This document shows positions 47,076 through 60,500 of a DNA stretch of 64,000 bases, in pieces. Origin of the DNA: Alopecurus myosuroides (taxonomy: Eukaryota > Streptophyta > Magnoliopsida > Poales > Poaceae); assembly GCA_028641055.1 (NCBI GenBank), contig CM054059.1, positions 433,942,167 through 434,006,166 of the forward strand. The letters run 5' to 3'. The position numbers were made by a program, and so were the translations under genes. The notes under the pieces were generated by a model. It was not told the DNA's origin. It ran no database searches and was given only the letters and a program-made list of their open reading frames with translations. The first letter of the stretch is position 1; each line of letters opens with the position of its first letter.

Positions 47076-48498
47076 TGATGACCCACAAGTGTAAGGGATC
47101 GATCGTAGCTTTTTCGATAAATAAGAGTGTCGAACCCAACGAGGAGCAGAAGGTATTGATAAGTAGTTTCGACCAAGACTTTAGTGTAAACACTAGAGAA
47201 CAATTGTTTAGAGATTTTTGTAATGGTAACAAAGCGATAACAAGTAAATCAAAAATAAAGTATATAGTTGTTGCAAGTGAACCAATCCTTTTTAGCACAA
47301 AGGACAAGCCAGTGTACTTCTTATGAAGGCTAAAACATTCCCGAGGACACACGGGAGGTTTTGTCTAGTTATTTTCATCACACGCCGTTGATTAATCTTT
47401 ATCGTTTTGGTAAGTGTTACGTGGTTAGACCTATGCTAGTGCACCATCCTATCCAAGATTGATGCACACTTACGATCACACTAGTTCCAAGCGTTTGCAA
47501 ATACAAGAAAGTAATTAAGAAATAAATCTAATCGTAGCAATAAACTCGTGGTATCTACTACTCCCTTATGTTAAGTATTGCAAGATGGGTTTTAGGTTTC
47601 TGTCCCTCTGGCAACCCACCACAAGAAATCCAACACACAATGCATTCCTCTAGGCCCTTGAAAGGTTAAGTGGTATGCAGTCGACGTTCACATAACACCA
47701 GTAGAGAAATAACAATATAATTTAAATATCAAACCGGTAAATATTACTCAACGAAACATGACTACTAGCAACTAGATTTCTCTCATGTTCTCAAGAACTA
47801 AATGATCTACTCACAACAAATCATATGATACATGATCATAGGTGATAAATGGATGAATAACAATCTGGTCATAAAATGCAAACACCGATAAATCTCATAA
47901 GCATCAACTACAAACAAGTAATTCACACCGAGAGAGCGATCTAGTGGAAAACAACGATATAGAACCCTAATTGTTACAGCAGGACAGAGGTGGATGGTGA
48001 GGATGATGGTGCTGATGGTGATGGTGATGACGATGACGATGATGATCTTGATGATGCCCGGTGCAATGACGGTGGTGAAGATTTCCCCCTCTAGGAGGGA
48101 ATTTCCCTAGCGGAATCTCCCCGCTAGGAAGGTATTTTCTTCCCTCTGTCGTTTCCGTCACGAGGAGGCGGCGGAAAAATTCTACAGCGCCCAAGAGGGG
48201 ACGCTCCTGGCAGGCTCCTGGGTGCCTCTGGCTCCCCTCTAGCAGCCCTTCGGGCTCCCTCGGTTATTTTTGACCAAACCTTGGTTTCAGATTTTTTTTT
48301 CCCCGGTTTTTCTGACGTCCAGAAAATATCCCTTCTGACAGGTATCTTTTCCAGCTGTTTTTTTACTCTGATAAATAATTACTTAAAACTGTAAAACACA
48401 GAGAAAACGACGAAATAACATAACTATACTAATAGGGAAAATATCAATGAATAAGGTAAAATTATCATATAAAATAATGATGCAAAATGGACGTATCA
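47076..48498 (-). repeat. 3' LTR of Athila-like element B (1423 bp)
   Basis: TGATGACCCACAAG...TGGACGTATCA, the same family as LTRs A and C. Followed on the right by the PPT ACTCCCCCAAGC (GCTTGGGGGAGT on minus), which makes it the 3' LTR of a minus element. Confidence 0.85.
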
Positions 48499-49899
48499 AC
48501 TCCCCCAAGCTGAGACTCCCGCTTCTCCCCAAGCAAAAACTGAGCTCAGAAAACATGACCACGGGTTATATGATGTGAAGTGGCGATAATAAAGAATATG
48601 TACATGAAGCATCAACAATTGTTCAATAAGCACTAACAATTATAACTTCTCAAGGAGAAGTAATGATTCAATCATATAAAGGTACAGTGAGTGAAAATTC
48701 AATGAGCTATGGCAAACTGTTTGGTCAGATAACATCTATCATATCAACCTTACCTTTCCGGAAGATTCTATGTCAGAGCTATTAAGAAAATAACACATAC
48801 TTTAATTATCACAACGTATTTTCATGAATAGAAAACTTCCAGAGATTATCTTCTTAATAAAGGAGGTGAAAACAAGTGACACAAAGGAAGATGATAGTTA
48901 TCAAAGCTCAACTTTTAACTCATTTACCATGATGGTAATGTAAACTGCAATAAAACATGGTCAAACATCATCATGGACATATAAAAGAATGCATCTCAGT
49001 TCAACGTCATAATTTTCCTATTATAGAATAGAGGGAATCGGTGAACTGACGCAATGATGTTAGTAAAGAAAGGCCCTTCGTGGAGGGAAGCAGGGATTAC
49101 TCATGTGCTAGAGCATTTTATTTTTAATAAAATAGAGGCATTGAAATTGTAATTTTAGAAATATGTATGTCTATGTCAACGAATGGTAATGAAAAACTTA
49201 TCATAACCCATGTCAAGCAAGGTGTTTATACTTTTGAAAGTGGTTTTCATTTCTTTATTAGGTTTTGCCCTCCCCCCCCTCCACACCATGCCTTTCACAA
49301 ACCAGGGCTAGCCGTATCCAAAGATACCCACCAACTTTCATCAAACCATGGGGAAGTGCCTTTTTATATTATATTATTTGGCACCAACTCTCTTGCAGTT
49401 TTAGATGAGCACCGATTCCATACTCATCAGGTGAAATACGAAAGAAGAACCTTGCTTGACATAAGACATGATAAACTTTAAACTGCTTCTTCATGAGCTA
49501 AAACATGGATACAAAATAGGTTTGATATTTTGAAGGTTTTAAAGGTAGCACACGAGAAATTTACTTGGAGTGGCGGTGAAATACCACATATAGGAAGGTA
49601 TGTTGGAAATTTGTGGAATGTCTTTGGTTTGGGTATTTGAATGCACGAGTAGTGATCATACTCAGTACTGGGTTTTTGGCTAGTAAAGACTTTGTAGCAA
49701 ACATACGATGTTGAGAGATGCAAACATATATATAAAACATGCAATGATACAAAACATGAGGTATTACAATTGTCTTCCCTGTCAGCGTAACACATCAATC
49801 ATAAGAACATAAACATGAAAGTTTTGCAGGCATAAAATATCTGGGGGGTAATATATCTGCATGTGAAACCTCTCTTGTTTGTTCTAAGTCTCTAAGTGT
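48499..49899 (-). mobile_element. Interior of element B, 3' non-coding part
   Basis: PPT at 48499-48510, then about 1.4 kb without a gene, collinear with 54858-56140 of element C (shared phrases near 49490-49600 and 55835-55930). The LINE is inserted at about 49900, and B seems to resume at about 52740. Confidence 0.65.
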
Positions 49900-52735
49900 T
49901 TTTTTAGAAATATTGACTGCGGGGCTTGCACCCTGCGGTATTTTATTAAAGAACCAAAACAGGGCTTAGAGAATGTACAAGATATCTACAAGGAAGATTT
50001 TCAATCGATATTGACCACTGCTGAGCTACCTTGGAGCCTAACCTATGCCAATGCTAGCATCGTGGACAAAAAACTCTCTTCCAACTAACAAAACATGGAC
50101 ACACCTTCCTGAAAATAGAATCATTCCTTTGTTTCCAAATATGCCAAGCAGCCAAAATAACCACCTCAGAGAAGAAAGGATGAAATAATTTCTTTCTAGT
50201 CCTGAAGAGAATCTGCTCAAAAGAATCTCTAGTCCCCCATTGAATTTGCAGGTAATTCAAAACACTCACACTGAAGTTACAATGGAAGAACAAATGTTGC
50301 CAATCTTAAGTTCGTCTTGTCGGGCATAATTCATAGACCAAGCTATCAGTAACATTCCAATGCATCCTCCTAAGCATATCCTTTGTTTTTAGTCTGTCAC
50401 TAACTAGGAGCCAAGCAAAGACCTCAACCCTGAGCACAACCTTGCTCCTCCAAATATAGGCAATGGGACTAGCCCTCGCCTCCTTAAAATGGTGCTTATA
50501 AAACCTGTTTGAAGTGTAAATTCCATCCTTCAAGATGGTACTCCATATATCCTTCTCACCGGGCTGCAAAACCACAGGTGACAAATCCTCCTAAAATACC
50601 AAATATTCTTCAAAGGCCTATTGTGATAAGGGAAGATGAAATAAAGTGCTTTTATCCTAGGTGAGCATCACATCCTTCACTAAGAGATTTGCATCCATAG
50701 AAAATGAAAACAACCAAGGATATTCCTCCTGAAGCACTCTGCCATGCCAAGAATCAGTCTAGAACAAAGGAGTATCCCCTTCCTTCACCTCTATAGAGCA
50801 AATAGCTCTATATTTTAGCACCAGTTTCATAATATCTATCCACCAAAATAATCCACAAAGATTGGAAACCTGGGGGACCCCCTCAGGATAATAGGACCAA
50901 CATAGCTTTACCCAAGGCAAATCCTGTTTATTAAAGAATTTGTGGAGATTTTTCATCAACAAACCCTCATTCTTCTTGGACAGATCCTTAATCCCCAATC
51001 CTCCACTCTCCTTAGGCCTACAAACTATTTCCATGCAGCAAGAGACTGGGTCCTTGTCTGAGTCTCACTTCTTCTCCACAAACATTGCCTCGGGATCCTC
51101 TCAACTATTTTGATAATCCCAACTGGCAATTGCAAGGAGCATAGGAAATAAACTGGCATTGAAGACAAGCAAGAAGAAATTAATTGCAGTCTTCCCCCAT
51201 AGGACAAAAAGGAAGATCTAGAGTTAACTTTCTCTCAATTCTATCCACCAATGCCATCAAATCCACCATCTGAGGCCTTGTAGTGCCCATTAGCACCCCA
51301 AGGTAAGTGAAAGGAAAAGTTCCCACAAAGCATCCAAACTCAGCAGCTAGAGTGGTGACCTTTTGCACTGAAATATTGATAGGTAACATGCATGACTCAG
51401 AGAAATTATAGATAAACCAACGGAGATAGAGAAGTCCTGCAAAGCCTGCTTGAGCACTTCAAGTTGGTGGCTATTTGCTTGCATAACAAAAATGGTATCA
51501 TTAGCATATTTCACCACAAGAAAATCACTATGTGGTATATCAATTGGAAAGCTAATTAACCCTTTATGAAGAAGTTCATTGATCACATACTGCAGCAATT
51601 TAGCTCCCATCACAAACAACAAAGGATATAAAGGATCCCCTTGTCTAACACCCCTTCTGCATTTGAAATTTCTACCAGGCACCCTGTTAAGCAACACAGA
51701 ATAAGTGCCTGACTCAAGAATAGACTTAACCCAAGCAATAAAGATCTCAGGAAATCCCGTCTTTCTCAACATCACAAAAATAGATTCATGCTCAATAGAA
51801 CCAAAGGCTTTTTTAAAATCTAATTTCAGCCCCACTACTCTCCTTTTTGAAGCCTTACACTGATGCGAGTATTCAAAAGACCATGTCAGACAGTTATGAA
51901 TTGACTTCCCCTTGATAAAGCCATAGTTATTTTGATGGATGCAACTGATGATCTTTGACACCAATCTATCAGCCAGAAGCTTAGCAAGAAACCTAAGACC
52001 AGTATTAGTTAGAGATATTGGCCTGAAATCAGAAATTTGCACTGGAGATGGCTTCTTTGGAACAAGGGTAATGAAAGATGTGTTTAGATTCCCTAGAGAA
52101 ATCGATTGATTAAGGAGATCCTGAGATAAACTATAAAAATCTCCCTTGATAATATCCCAGCATTTTTTCATGAACATTCCAGTAAAACCATCAGGCCCAG
52201 AAGCCTTATCTACTGACATTTTTTTACAACATTGTCCATTTCCTCTAGCAAGAAAGGGGCCACCGATCCGTCCAAATCAAACACATGTTGCACTAATGAA
52301 TCAAGATTAAACCTCGTAGATATGCCCTTAGAGGCACCCATTCTATCTTTAAAGCAAGACCATGCAACATCAGCCATTGGATCAAGATTAGTCACAGAGT
52401 GCACATCAGACAATTGCAAGCTAGAAATTGGATTTTTCCTAAAACTTTCCGTTGCCATTGCATGATTTTTTTTGGTATTCTCCTCCCCCGACTTAATCCA
52501 CCTAATAGTATATATTTCCTTCCAATACTGGTGTTGATCTCGAAGAAACCTTTGACAATGAATCTTGACAACATTCCTAAAATTTCTTTTAGGGACAGAC
52601 AGAAGCCTGACTTCCTCCAAGTTATCAAAAAACATAATCACAATATCACACTTATGAATCAACATCTTTAATTTGGACGGAGATTTTTTTCGCTTCTTAA
52701 GCTCATGCCTTAACACCTTCATTTTTCCACCAGCA
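49900..52735 (-). mobile_element. L1-type LINE, 5'-truncated (minus strand)
   Basis: The 3' end is an A7 tail on the minus strand (T-run 49900-49906 on +). The 5' end falls inside the linker between endonuclease and reverse transcriptase, so ORF1 and the endonuclease are missing. 5' truncation is normal for LINEs. No matching TSD is visible beside 52735, so this boundary is approximate. Confidence 0.85.
49990..52722 (-). pseudogene. LINE ORF2 fragment: reverse transcriptase and zf-RVT, broken
   Basis: ORF2 of L1-type elements makes cDNA at the target site. From right to left: a basic linker (52722-52210; IRWIKSGEENT); reverse transcriptase (52219-51347) with SGPDGFTGMF, FRPISLTN, KLDFKKAFGSIEH and RRGVRQGDPLYPLLF; the thumb with FTYLGVLMG (about 51300); LSYGGRLQLI (about 51200); a GGLGIKDL block (51000); and the zf-RVT domain (50584-50306) with W.LVSDRLKTKDML and a cysteine. 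The catalytic YADD box reads YAND, and FD in KAFD is FG. The frame changes several times and an in-frame TAA (50303-50305) cuts the zf-RVT, so it cannot make a working enzyme. Confidence 0.88.
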
Positions 52736-53511
52736 CAGCCTCACCAGAACCAGGTGTTGTTGCTATGACCAATGCTATGTTTGCCAATACTCAATAAATT
52801 TTGGCTATTACACCCAACATGAGATCACTACTAAACATAATAAAAGCATGCGAGAATAATTTTCATGAATAGAACATATAGTGCAACTAAGTAAGAAGAA
52901 AACTTCATATGAATATTTCATCATAGGCAAACTTGCACCAATGGATACAAAGCTTCACTTATAAAGGAGTGATATCCCAACATGCAAATGACCGTACTAT
53001 AAGATAACCTCCCTAGCCATGATAAGACACATGACTCTAATAATAAAAGCAAAGATAGTAATACCGGGGGACGATCCAGGGAATATATAGCAAAACGTTA
53101 CAGAATGTAAGGAAGCTAAAAAGTCGAAGCGGATAGAGCCGAGCTCCGGGGCCTCCAGGGGCCCACCAGGCGCAGCCAAGAAGGAGCCCGCGCCTGGGCC
53201 CCACATGGTGGCTCCGGCCCCGGCTCCGACTCTTTTTCGTGCCCAAAATTTTCATATTCTCCAAAAAAATAAAGAATATAACATTTTTACCATCTTTTGC
53301 GAATGTTTTCTTACCAAAACTGATACCTACTCCAATTTCGACTCTGTTCTGATCTGATATTTGGCTCTAATATGATATTTTGGAGTGAGTACTGGAATAA
53401 TATCAGCTCCCATGTAATATGGATCACCGGATAAATAATGCTTGAGTTTTTGGCCATTCACCACTTGTGGATTGGTGCCTTGGAAATTATTAATCTTGAA
53501 TAGCACCAAAA
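52736..53511 (-). pseudogene. Athila-like interior with integrase C-terminus (probably element B)
   Basis: The minus-strand frame 53510-53327 includes LFKINNFQGTNPQVVNGQKL, then KHYLSGD, the end of the gypsy integrase (the typical 'VNG.RLK.Y..GD' tail). Left of it are a GC-rich stretch (53130-53235) and AT-rich non-coding DNA up to the LINE. The order integrase tail, non-coding, LINE, 3' UTR, 3' LTR fits a single element B (47076-53511) interrupted by the LINE. Element C is inserted at its right edge. Only the last part of pol remains, so no function. Confidence 0.65.
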
Positions 53512-54857
53512 CGATGACCCACAAGTATAGGGGGTGTATAGTAGTACTTTCCATAAATAAAAGTGTCGAACCCAACAAGGAGCAGAAGGTTTTGACAAGA
53601 AGGTTGGATAGAGGATTCACTGTAAACACTAACAAACAGGTTTTTTTGGTGGTTTTTAATATAGCAGATAAATAAAGTGCGAGTAAGTACAAGACAGTAA
53701 ATATAATTGCAGCGAGTGGCCCAATCCTTTCGTTTCATACAGTCGATTAATATTTATTGTTTTGCTAGGTGTTGTGTGGGTGAACCTATGTTAATGCACC
53801 GCCCAACTAGGACTAATACATACTTGTGATTAAACCCCTTGCAAGCATCCGCAACTACAAGAAAGTAATTAAGATAAATCTAACCACAGCTTTAAACTCT
53901 GAGATCCTACACTCCCTCGTGCATCAGTTTCCTAACGGGGGTTTAGGTTTCTCTCACTCCGGCAACCCCACAATTAGTAGCCAAACACACAATGCATCCC
54001 TCTAGGCCCATAAAGGTGAAGTTTCATGTAGTCGACGTTCATATGACACCACTAGAAGAATAACACCACAACATAAATATCAAACCATTAGATATTACTT
54101 CAACATACTTCCACTACTAACATCTTGACTTCTCACATGTCCTCAAGAACTAAATAAACTACTCAGAAGACATCATATGAATCATAATCAGAGGTGATAT
54201 AATGATGATTAACAGTCTGGTCATAAAGTGAAAACACCGATAAACCTCATAAGTATCAGTTACTAACAAATAATCCACACCGGGAGAGAGATCTAGTGAA
54301 GACCAACGATATAGAACCCTAATTGTTACAGCGGGGCGTAGGTGGATGGTGAGGGTGATGGTGCCGGTGATGATGATGATGACGATATTGATGATGCCCA
54401 AAGCGATGATGGTGACGATGGCGATGATTTCCCCTCTTCGGGGAGGAATTTCCCTGGCAGATTTATCCCTGCCGGAGAGATTTTCTCTCTGTGTTGTTTT
54501 CCGCCCCGAGGAAGCGGCGGAATATTTCCTCGATGGTTCTGTAGGCCTTAGGGTTCCCTCGGGAGGAAGTATGCGAAAGGAAGAGGACAGAGGTGGGCCA
54601 GGGTGGCCACACCACCCCCAGGCGCGTCCAAGGGGGGCGCCCCTAGTGGTGTGGGCCCCTAGTGGCCTCCCTCTGGGTCTCCTCGTGGCTGGATACCTCT
54701 TCTAGACTTCTAAGACTCCAGTGATTAATCTCTAATAATTATTAAACATGCAAAATAAGATGAAATAACATAAGTAATGCATCGTAACATGAAATATATC
54801 GATGAATAACAGAAAAAAAAATAAGATATAAAATAGTGATGCAAAATGGACATATCA
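53512..54857 (-). repeat. 3' LTR of Athila-like element C (1346 bp)
   Basis: GATGACCCACAAG...TGGACATATCA; the first base of the usual TGATGACC is C. The PPT follows at 54858-54869. Same GAT-rich block (54340-54430) as A and B. Inserted in the integrase tail of the neighbouring element. Confidence 0.82.
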
Positions 54858-56142
54858 ACTCCCCCCAAGATTAGACCTCGCTTGTCCCCAAGCGAAACTT
54901 AACTCAGTAAACATGACCACAGGGATATGGAGTGAAGTGTCGATGAATGAAATACATACAAGAAGCATCACATCTATCAAAACACAAGTCAATCTAGACA
55001 ACAACTCCTTCTCATAAAACTCAACTTGAAACTAGTAGAGGGAGTTACAATAAATGTGCATCAGGAAATCATAGTTGGTTAAGGCAAAAATTTGTTCTTG
55101 GCCGGAGAACTATTAACATATTGTACTTATCTTTCGATCATAGTCTTTATATTAGAGCTTATATTTTCAAAGTGACATTCATTCATATAAAAGTATTGTA
55201 CTAAAAAAAGGAAGAGTAGATACATGATTGAAGGAATCAACATATAAATGTCGGATCACAACAATTCAAATGCTTGCTTAAGACGAAAAGAAGTAGGTTT
55301 ACTGACTCAAGATAAAAGTAAAAGATAGGCCCTTCACAGAGGGAAGCAGGGATTAACTCATGTGCTAGAGCTTTTCATTTGATAAACATATAGAGAGCAT
55401 AAAATATTTGCTACTCCTCCCAACCTTTCTTACGCAAACCATGGCTAGCCGAATCCTCGGGTGCCTGCCAACGATCACATACCATGGAAGAGTGTCTAAA
55501 TTTTTAGGGGTAGGCGTGTATGTCTATGTCAACGAACCAGCAAGCAAACAGTACATTAAGTCACAAGCCAACCAGACCTTACAAGAGCGGCTCCCATTGA
55601 AGGACGCTACTAGGGTAGTAGATCATCCATCTTCTATTTTGTTTACACAATTATGCTTTGACTGATAAATCAAGGGAAAAAAGAGTGAAGAGAATTTATA
55701 GTGATTAAGTTTGGGGTTGGAAACCCCGTTGCCAGCTCTTCTAGCAGTTGGATAAGTGGATGTGCCACTAGTCCATGTGTGTAAAGTCCAGTCAACGAGT
55801 AAAATAAGACCGTCTACCTACGTCCTCGTGAGCTAAAACAGGAGCACAAAACATATATGATAGTTTTGAAGATCTTAAAGGTAGCACACAAGCAATTTAC
55901 TTGGAGTTACGGTGAAATACCACATATAGGAAGGTATGGTGGACACAAATGGCATGGTTTTTGCCCCAAGGTTTGGATGCACGAGAAGCATTCCCTCTCA
56001 GTACAGGTTTTTGGCTAACAAGGCTAGGTAGGAAACACAAGTGTTGAGGGAAAACAAGCAAATATACATATGATAGAAAAAATCATGCAATTTTCCTTTT
56101 TTTTTCTTTACTTAAGTCTCAACTTATTTTTGCTACTCAACA
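54858..56142 (-). mobile_element. Interior of element C, 3' non-coding part
   Basis: Collinear with 48499-49700 of element B. The ORF 55408-55665 (+) is a shadow in non-coding sequence. Runs into the assembly gap; the rest of C, including its 5' LTR, is missing. Confidence 0.65.
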
Positions 56143-56242
56143 NNNNNNNNNNNNNNNNNNNNNNNNNNNNNNNNNNNNNNNNNNNNNNNNNNNNNNNNNN
56201 NNNNNNNNNNNNNNNNNNNNNNNNNNNNNNNNNNNNNNNNNN
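56143..56242. other. Assembly gap (100 N)
   Basis: Exactly 100 N, the usual placeholder for a gap of unknown size. Left: interior of C; right: a reverse-transcriptase scrap of T2. The true missing length may be several kb. Confidence 0.98.
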
Positions 56243-56474
56243 CAAAGCAAAAATTAGGGCAGAAAAGGACCTTAAGATGGTAGGTTTCATCAGGGGCGAA
56301 CCTTCCAAATCCCCTAACAGAGAAGAAGACGCACTGCCACATGCAGCTGATCACGTTTCAAGGACGGTATACCCGGATTGGCTAGCAAATCCGATATTCA
56401 TTATGAAAAGGTCTAGCGAATGGAGAATATGTATCGGCCACGCCAGTGTGAGGCCGATTCCCGAAAACAACTAA
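56243..56474 (+). pseudogene. RT N-terminal scrap of T2
   Basis: The frame reads KMVGFIRGE, then YPDWLANPIFI and WRICIGHASVRPIPENN to a stop at 56472-56474. This matches the conserved finger region of gypsy reverse transcriptase (GFIRE...YPEWLANPV...KWR.CVD). In T1-like elements this lies thousands of bases before the integrase end; here the spacer seen at T1 1035 follows immediately. The rest of RT, RNaseH and integrase are therefore deleted. A ~30-residue insert within the finger region (between FIRGE and YPDW) further disrupts it. No function is expected. Confidence 0.75.
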
Positions 56475-57520
56475 AGCAGTGTAATCGACGGCAGGTTTCA
56501 TACGCGCTCTTTTCCTTACCAGGGTACCTAAGGGGACTGGAAGGTTTTTAATGAGGCGGCCTGCTGATTCAAAAAGAAATTTTTATCAATAAAAGAAGAT
56601 GGTTTCGGGTCTTATCATGGTCTTTGCTTCAGTTACAAGTAAGTAACATTGTTATTATCAATACATCAGTATCATCGAAATACATTGCGTGAATATAGGT
56701 CTCCGGGGGGTGATCTGCTTCAATAAGTAATCACAAAACCCGGAGACCCGGCCTTGATGCCAATGAGTTATAGGGGTCGGCTACTCGAAAAAACGAGTGC
56801 GGCTACAATCTTATAACCGGACAAAGAAGTCCAAATTTCTTGATTATTCTTACTTAAGCTCGATGTGACTCGCGCTAAAGTGGCATGATCTGTTCACTTA
56901 CGATTACAATCAAACTATGCAGCCCAATGGGGCTTGCTTGATCTTGTTTTTCGTATAGATGCAACGACATGGTATCCACGCGAAAGCCGGCTTATAGTAC
57001 AAGATAATCAAAAGGGTCATCTAAACCACAAGTCTATGCAGAGTATAAGGCTAAAAAAGCCGGAAACTCAACAAGTATTAAGCATGACTTCAGTATTTAT
57101 GCGAACAGCTATTGGTCTTCAGCTTGGTAAACAGCAGTGTGTCATCTGAGAAAGGCCACGCCCCCATAGCTCGTACTTTGGGTCATGGGGGCTGGGGACT
57201 TCGAAACAGAAACAAACTGTTTAACTACTAAAGCCTGTAAACCTTAGTTTCCGAGTATTGGGGACTTAAAGAAAAGTCCGTCTATCAAAACCTCCGATAC
57301 TCGGTTAGCCGAGTCTCAAAAGGGAATTAAAAACAAAAATTCAAAGTATCGAGAATAAGCTTATACGTAACACGAGGATCGAGATTATCAAAAGCCAGGG
57401 GAGGCAAAGAGTTATCATAAGTTAACAAGCATACAGTCATAGTATCAGCATCAATGGTGCACAGGCGCACCGCAAAAAAATCATATCAGTCTCGAGAAAC
57501 GCAAAGCACTAGGCAGCATC

Positions 57521-60500
57521 CTACTCGGCATCCTGAGAGCGGTCCTCCGGGTCTAAGTCTTGGACTTGCTCCTTGGCTTTGCCAGCAGTTTTGCCCGGGC
57601 TCTTCACATCCGGACGAACAGGCGGAGGCACGGCTGGGGTAGAGGTAGACGGCTTTACGCCCAGCTCTGCTTCCCTCTTTGCAGCCTCTTCCTTCCTCCT
57701 AGCCAGATCAGTCGACCATTTGTCCAACATATCAATAGGGGGGGTGCCTCCACCAGGATAACCTTGCCCTCAGAATCATACGAGCTCATAATCGTGTTTA
57801 AATCCATCTTGTCGGCCAAAGCTGTGGCTGAAGGACGTACCGCAGATTGTATAGCTTTGAAATCCTGGGGCTTGAATTTGGATCCGTCAGCTTTAAACTC
57901 TGGGAACCCGGATACTACCTTCGCCGGGTCAAGCTTTGGAAAATAAGCCTTCGCCAGCGTTAAAGCCCGGGTCATCCCAATTCGGCAGGACGAACGCTTC
58001 AGTATTTCAATCCATCCAGGCGCTGTGGAAAAGGCCTGCATAAGGTTCTCCTCGCCCGGGTATACCTCAGAAGGCCACTTGATAGCATCCAGCAAAAGTT
58101 TCGTACCGGCAAAAAACGTCCGGAGCACAGTCTTCAGAGTTTTAACTTGAGTAATGGCATTCTCCTCCGGAGCAGCAAGGTTAGCACCTGCAATCGAAAA
58201 ACACAAAAGCATATCAGTAATTTTGATTATTACAACGGCAAAATGGAGGTAAGCAAGCTAGTTGCAAATAAACAAACTTACTTAGCAAAATACGGTAAGT
58301 GTCCGTAATCTGAGTCGATAAGTTCTTCAGCGAGGATTGGGCGGCATTGTACTTCTTCTTGTATGTGGAGACATCTTTTTTCAAAGTCTTTATCTCCGCT
58401 TCAAGGGCCTCCCTACGCTTAACTTCAGCCAGCAAGAGCTGCTCAGCCTTAAGTAACGCTTCATCTGACTGAGTAATCTCTGCCTGCAAAGGCCGGGTGA
58501 AGCTGTAAGCCGGATATCACGAGAGTATTTCCTCTGAGGAAATGATTACCGAAAAGTATTATGCGAAGTACCGAGGATAATTTAAAAAAATTATACTCGG
58601 GACTTGGGGACTGGATGTATAATAAGGAGTATCAAGTAAAAGTTACCTGATGTGCTGCAGCCATACGTTCTAAGACAGTCCCTTCTGAAGCTTTCATGGC
58701 GAGAAGAGCGCTCATCAGCTGGTTAAAGTCAGCGTTATCCGAGTTAGATGGCTCGGGTACCTGGAAAGTGGGAAAAGGAGCATTTCTTGTAACAGGAGGT
58801 GGCACCCGGGATATCCGAATGTCGGAGTTTGGTCCCCCTCCCGCGCTCGAAGCTGCTCCCGTTTCTTTCTCGCCTGCGTGCGAAGCAATGGGATACCCGG
58901 CATCATGCCTAGCCAGCTCCGGTGACGACGCTTGCTCATCGCCAGTAGCGGCGAATGCATCATCGGCCGGCTTATTCTCGACCCGGACCTCAGCCTTCGT
59001 GCCTTCTTCGTCGCTAATAACAACAGTGGCTCTGCAGAAGGTGCGAGGGTGCAGTTAGTCTTTGGTTGTGAAAAAGGTGGTAAAAGTTGGTATAAACTCT
59101 GAGGAAAGAAGTTTACCCGGTGTTCACCGGGAAGTCTGAGGGGAAGCCGCCGCTAGACCCGGAAGATACTAAAAAATGGCAAGAAAGGTCTCGGGTTACG
59201 TTGCAAAGGAATGTCCGGAAAGAATTTTTGTTTACGATAAATACCAGAGTGTCGAATCGGGGGCGACGAAGCGACCGGGTTAAGGGTCTCGTTGCCCGGA
59301 TGGTTCCGGGTTACGCGGCGCCTAGTCGCGGGTGGCTCCTTCAGTCATGATCAAAAGGGGAGAAAATGGGGTTAGCCCCGGAGTGACGTTATGGGAACAA
59401 AAATCAAAGTGTAAGGAGATGAAGTAAGAACCTGGAGGGCTATCCTCTGAGATTTCCTCTTTGTTCCGGCTTTGGGGGTCGGTTCCGGCTCTTCCTCCTC
59501 GCTGGTGGACCCGCCCCTGCTGTCTTCTTCTTCTTCTTCTTCCTCTTCTTCGTTTTGGCCTCCTCGTTCTGAAAAATATCCGACTTATAGCATAAGGAAG
59601 AAGAAAAGGCAGGATATAATGCGTGCAAGGGATTAAGTATATACCTTCGTCCGAGTTAACGACATCGTCTTCCTCCTCCGCGTCTTCGGAGTTAGGAGGG
59701 GTGTTAACCGTCCAAAAGTCATCATCGGCCTGAGGAGAAAATACCAGGGTAATGGTTAATACCGAAACAAGAGAAGCGGATAAAAGTAAGCTGTTAGAAG
59801 TCAAAATCAAAAGGTAGAAAACTTACTGCGGGGGCTGGATTCTCGAGGGTAAAAGGTTCTAATCCGGCTATGCCCCGGATTACCTCGAGTTTCTCTGTCA
59901 GGAAACCCTTAATTGTTTTGTTAATGTCACCCGGAGCAAGGGTGCTGGTAGAGAATCGGATTGGGTCCGTGGTTTGACCCGAGTATTCGCACATCAGCTT
60001 CTCACGAATGGAGTTTGGCTGAATGCGGAAGCTAACCCAGGTCTTCACCAGGTTTAGCCCGATGAGGCCTCGGGCTGACAAGATGGAGATCCTAGCTAGC
60101 AAAGGCAAGATCGCCTCCCTGTCCGAGTCAGGGGCGAAGGCGTTGAAAGTCTCGGAGATGTCAAGCTGACCCTCCGAGTAACCCGGTAACTTCTTTTCGC
60201 CGGGTGGAGAGGTATCCTGGCAGTAGAAGTATGAGAGCTGCCAGTGCTTCACATGAGAATTGAGTGTAATAGGAGGCATTAGGGAGTTCTTGCGGCGCTG
60301 GATGGAAACCCCGCCGCAAGTAAGAAGTGCGCCGTCGCCGCTTTCGCGACACGGCTTGCACTGAAAAAGTTCGACGAAGAGAGCCAGACTTGGCGGAGTG
60401 CACAAGTAAGACTCGGAAAGAACGATAAAATGAGAGATGTTTAAAATGGAGTTCGGGCCTATATCGAAAATACGGAGTTTGTAGTGGTCTAGGACGTCAC

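Noticed and set aside
49900..49906. TSD for the LINE at 49900-52735
   Set aside because: I looked for the flank CTCTAAGTG next to 52735 and found no match, so I do not claim a TSD.
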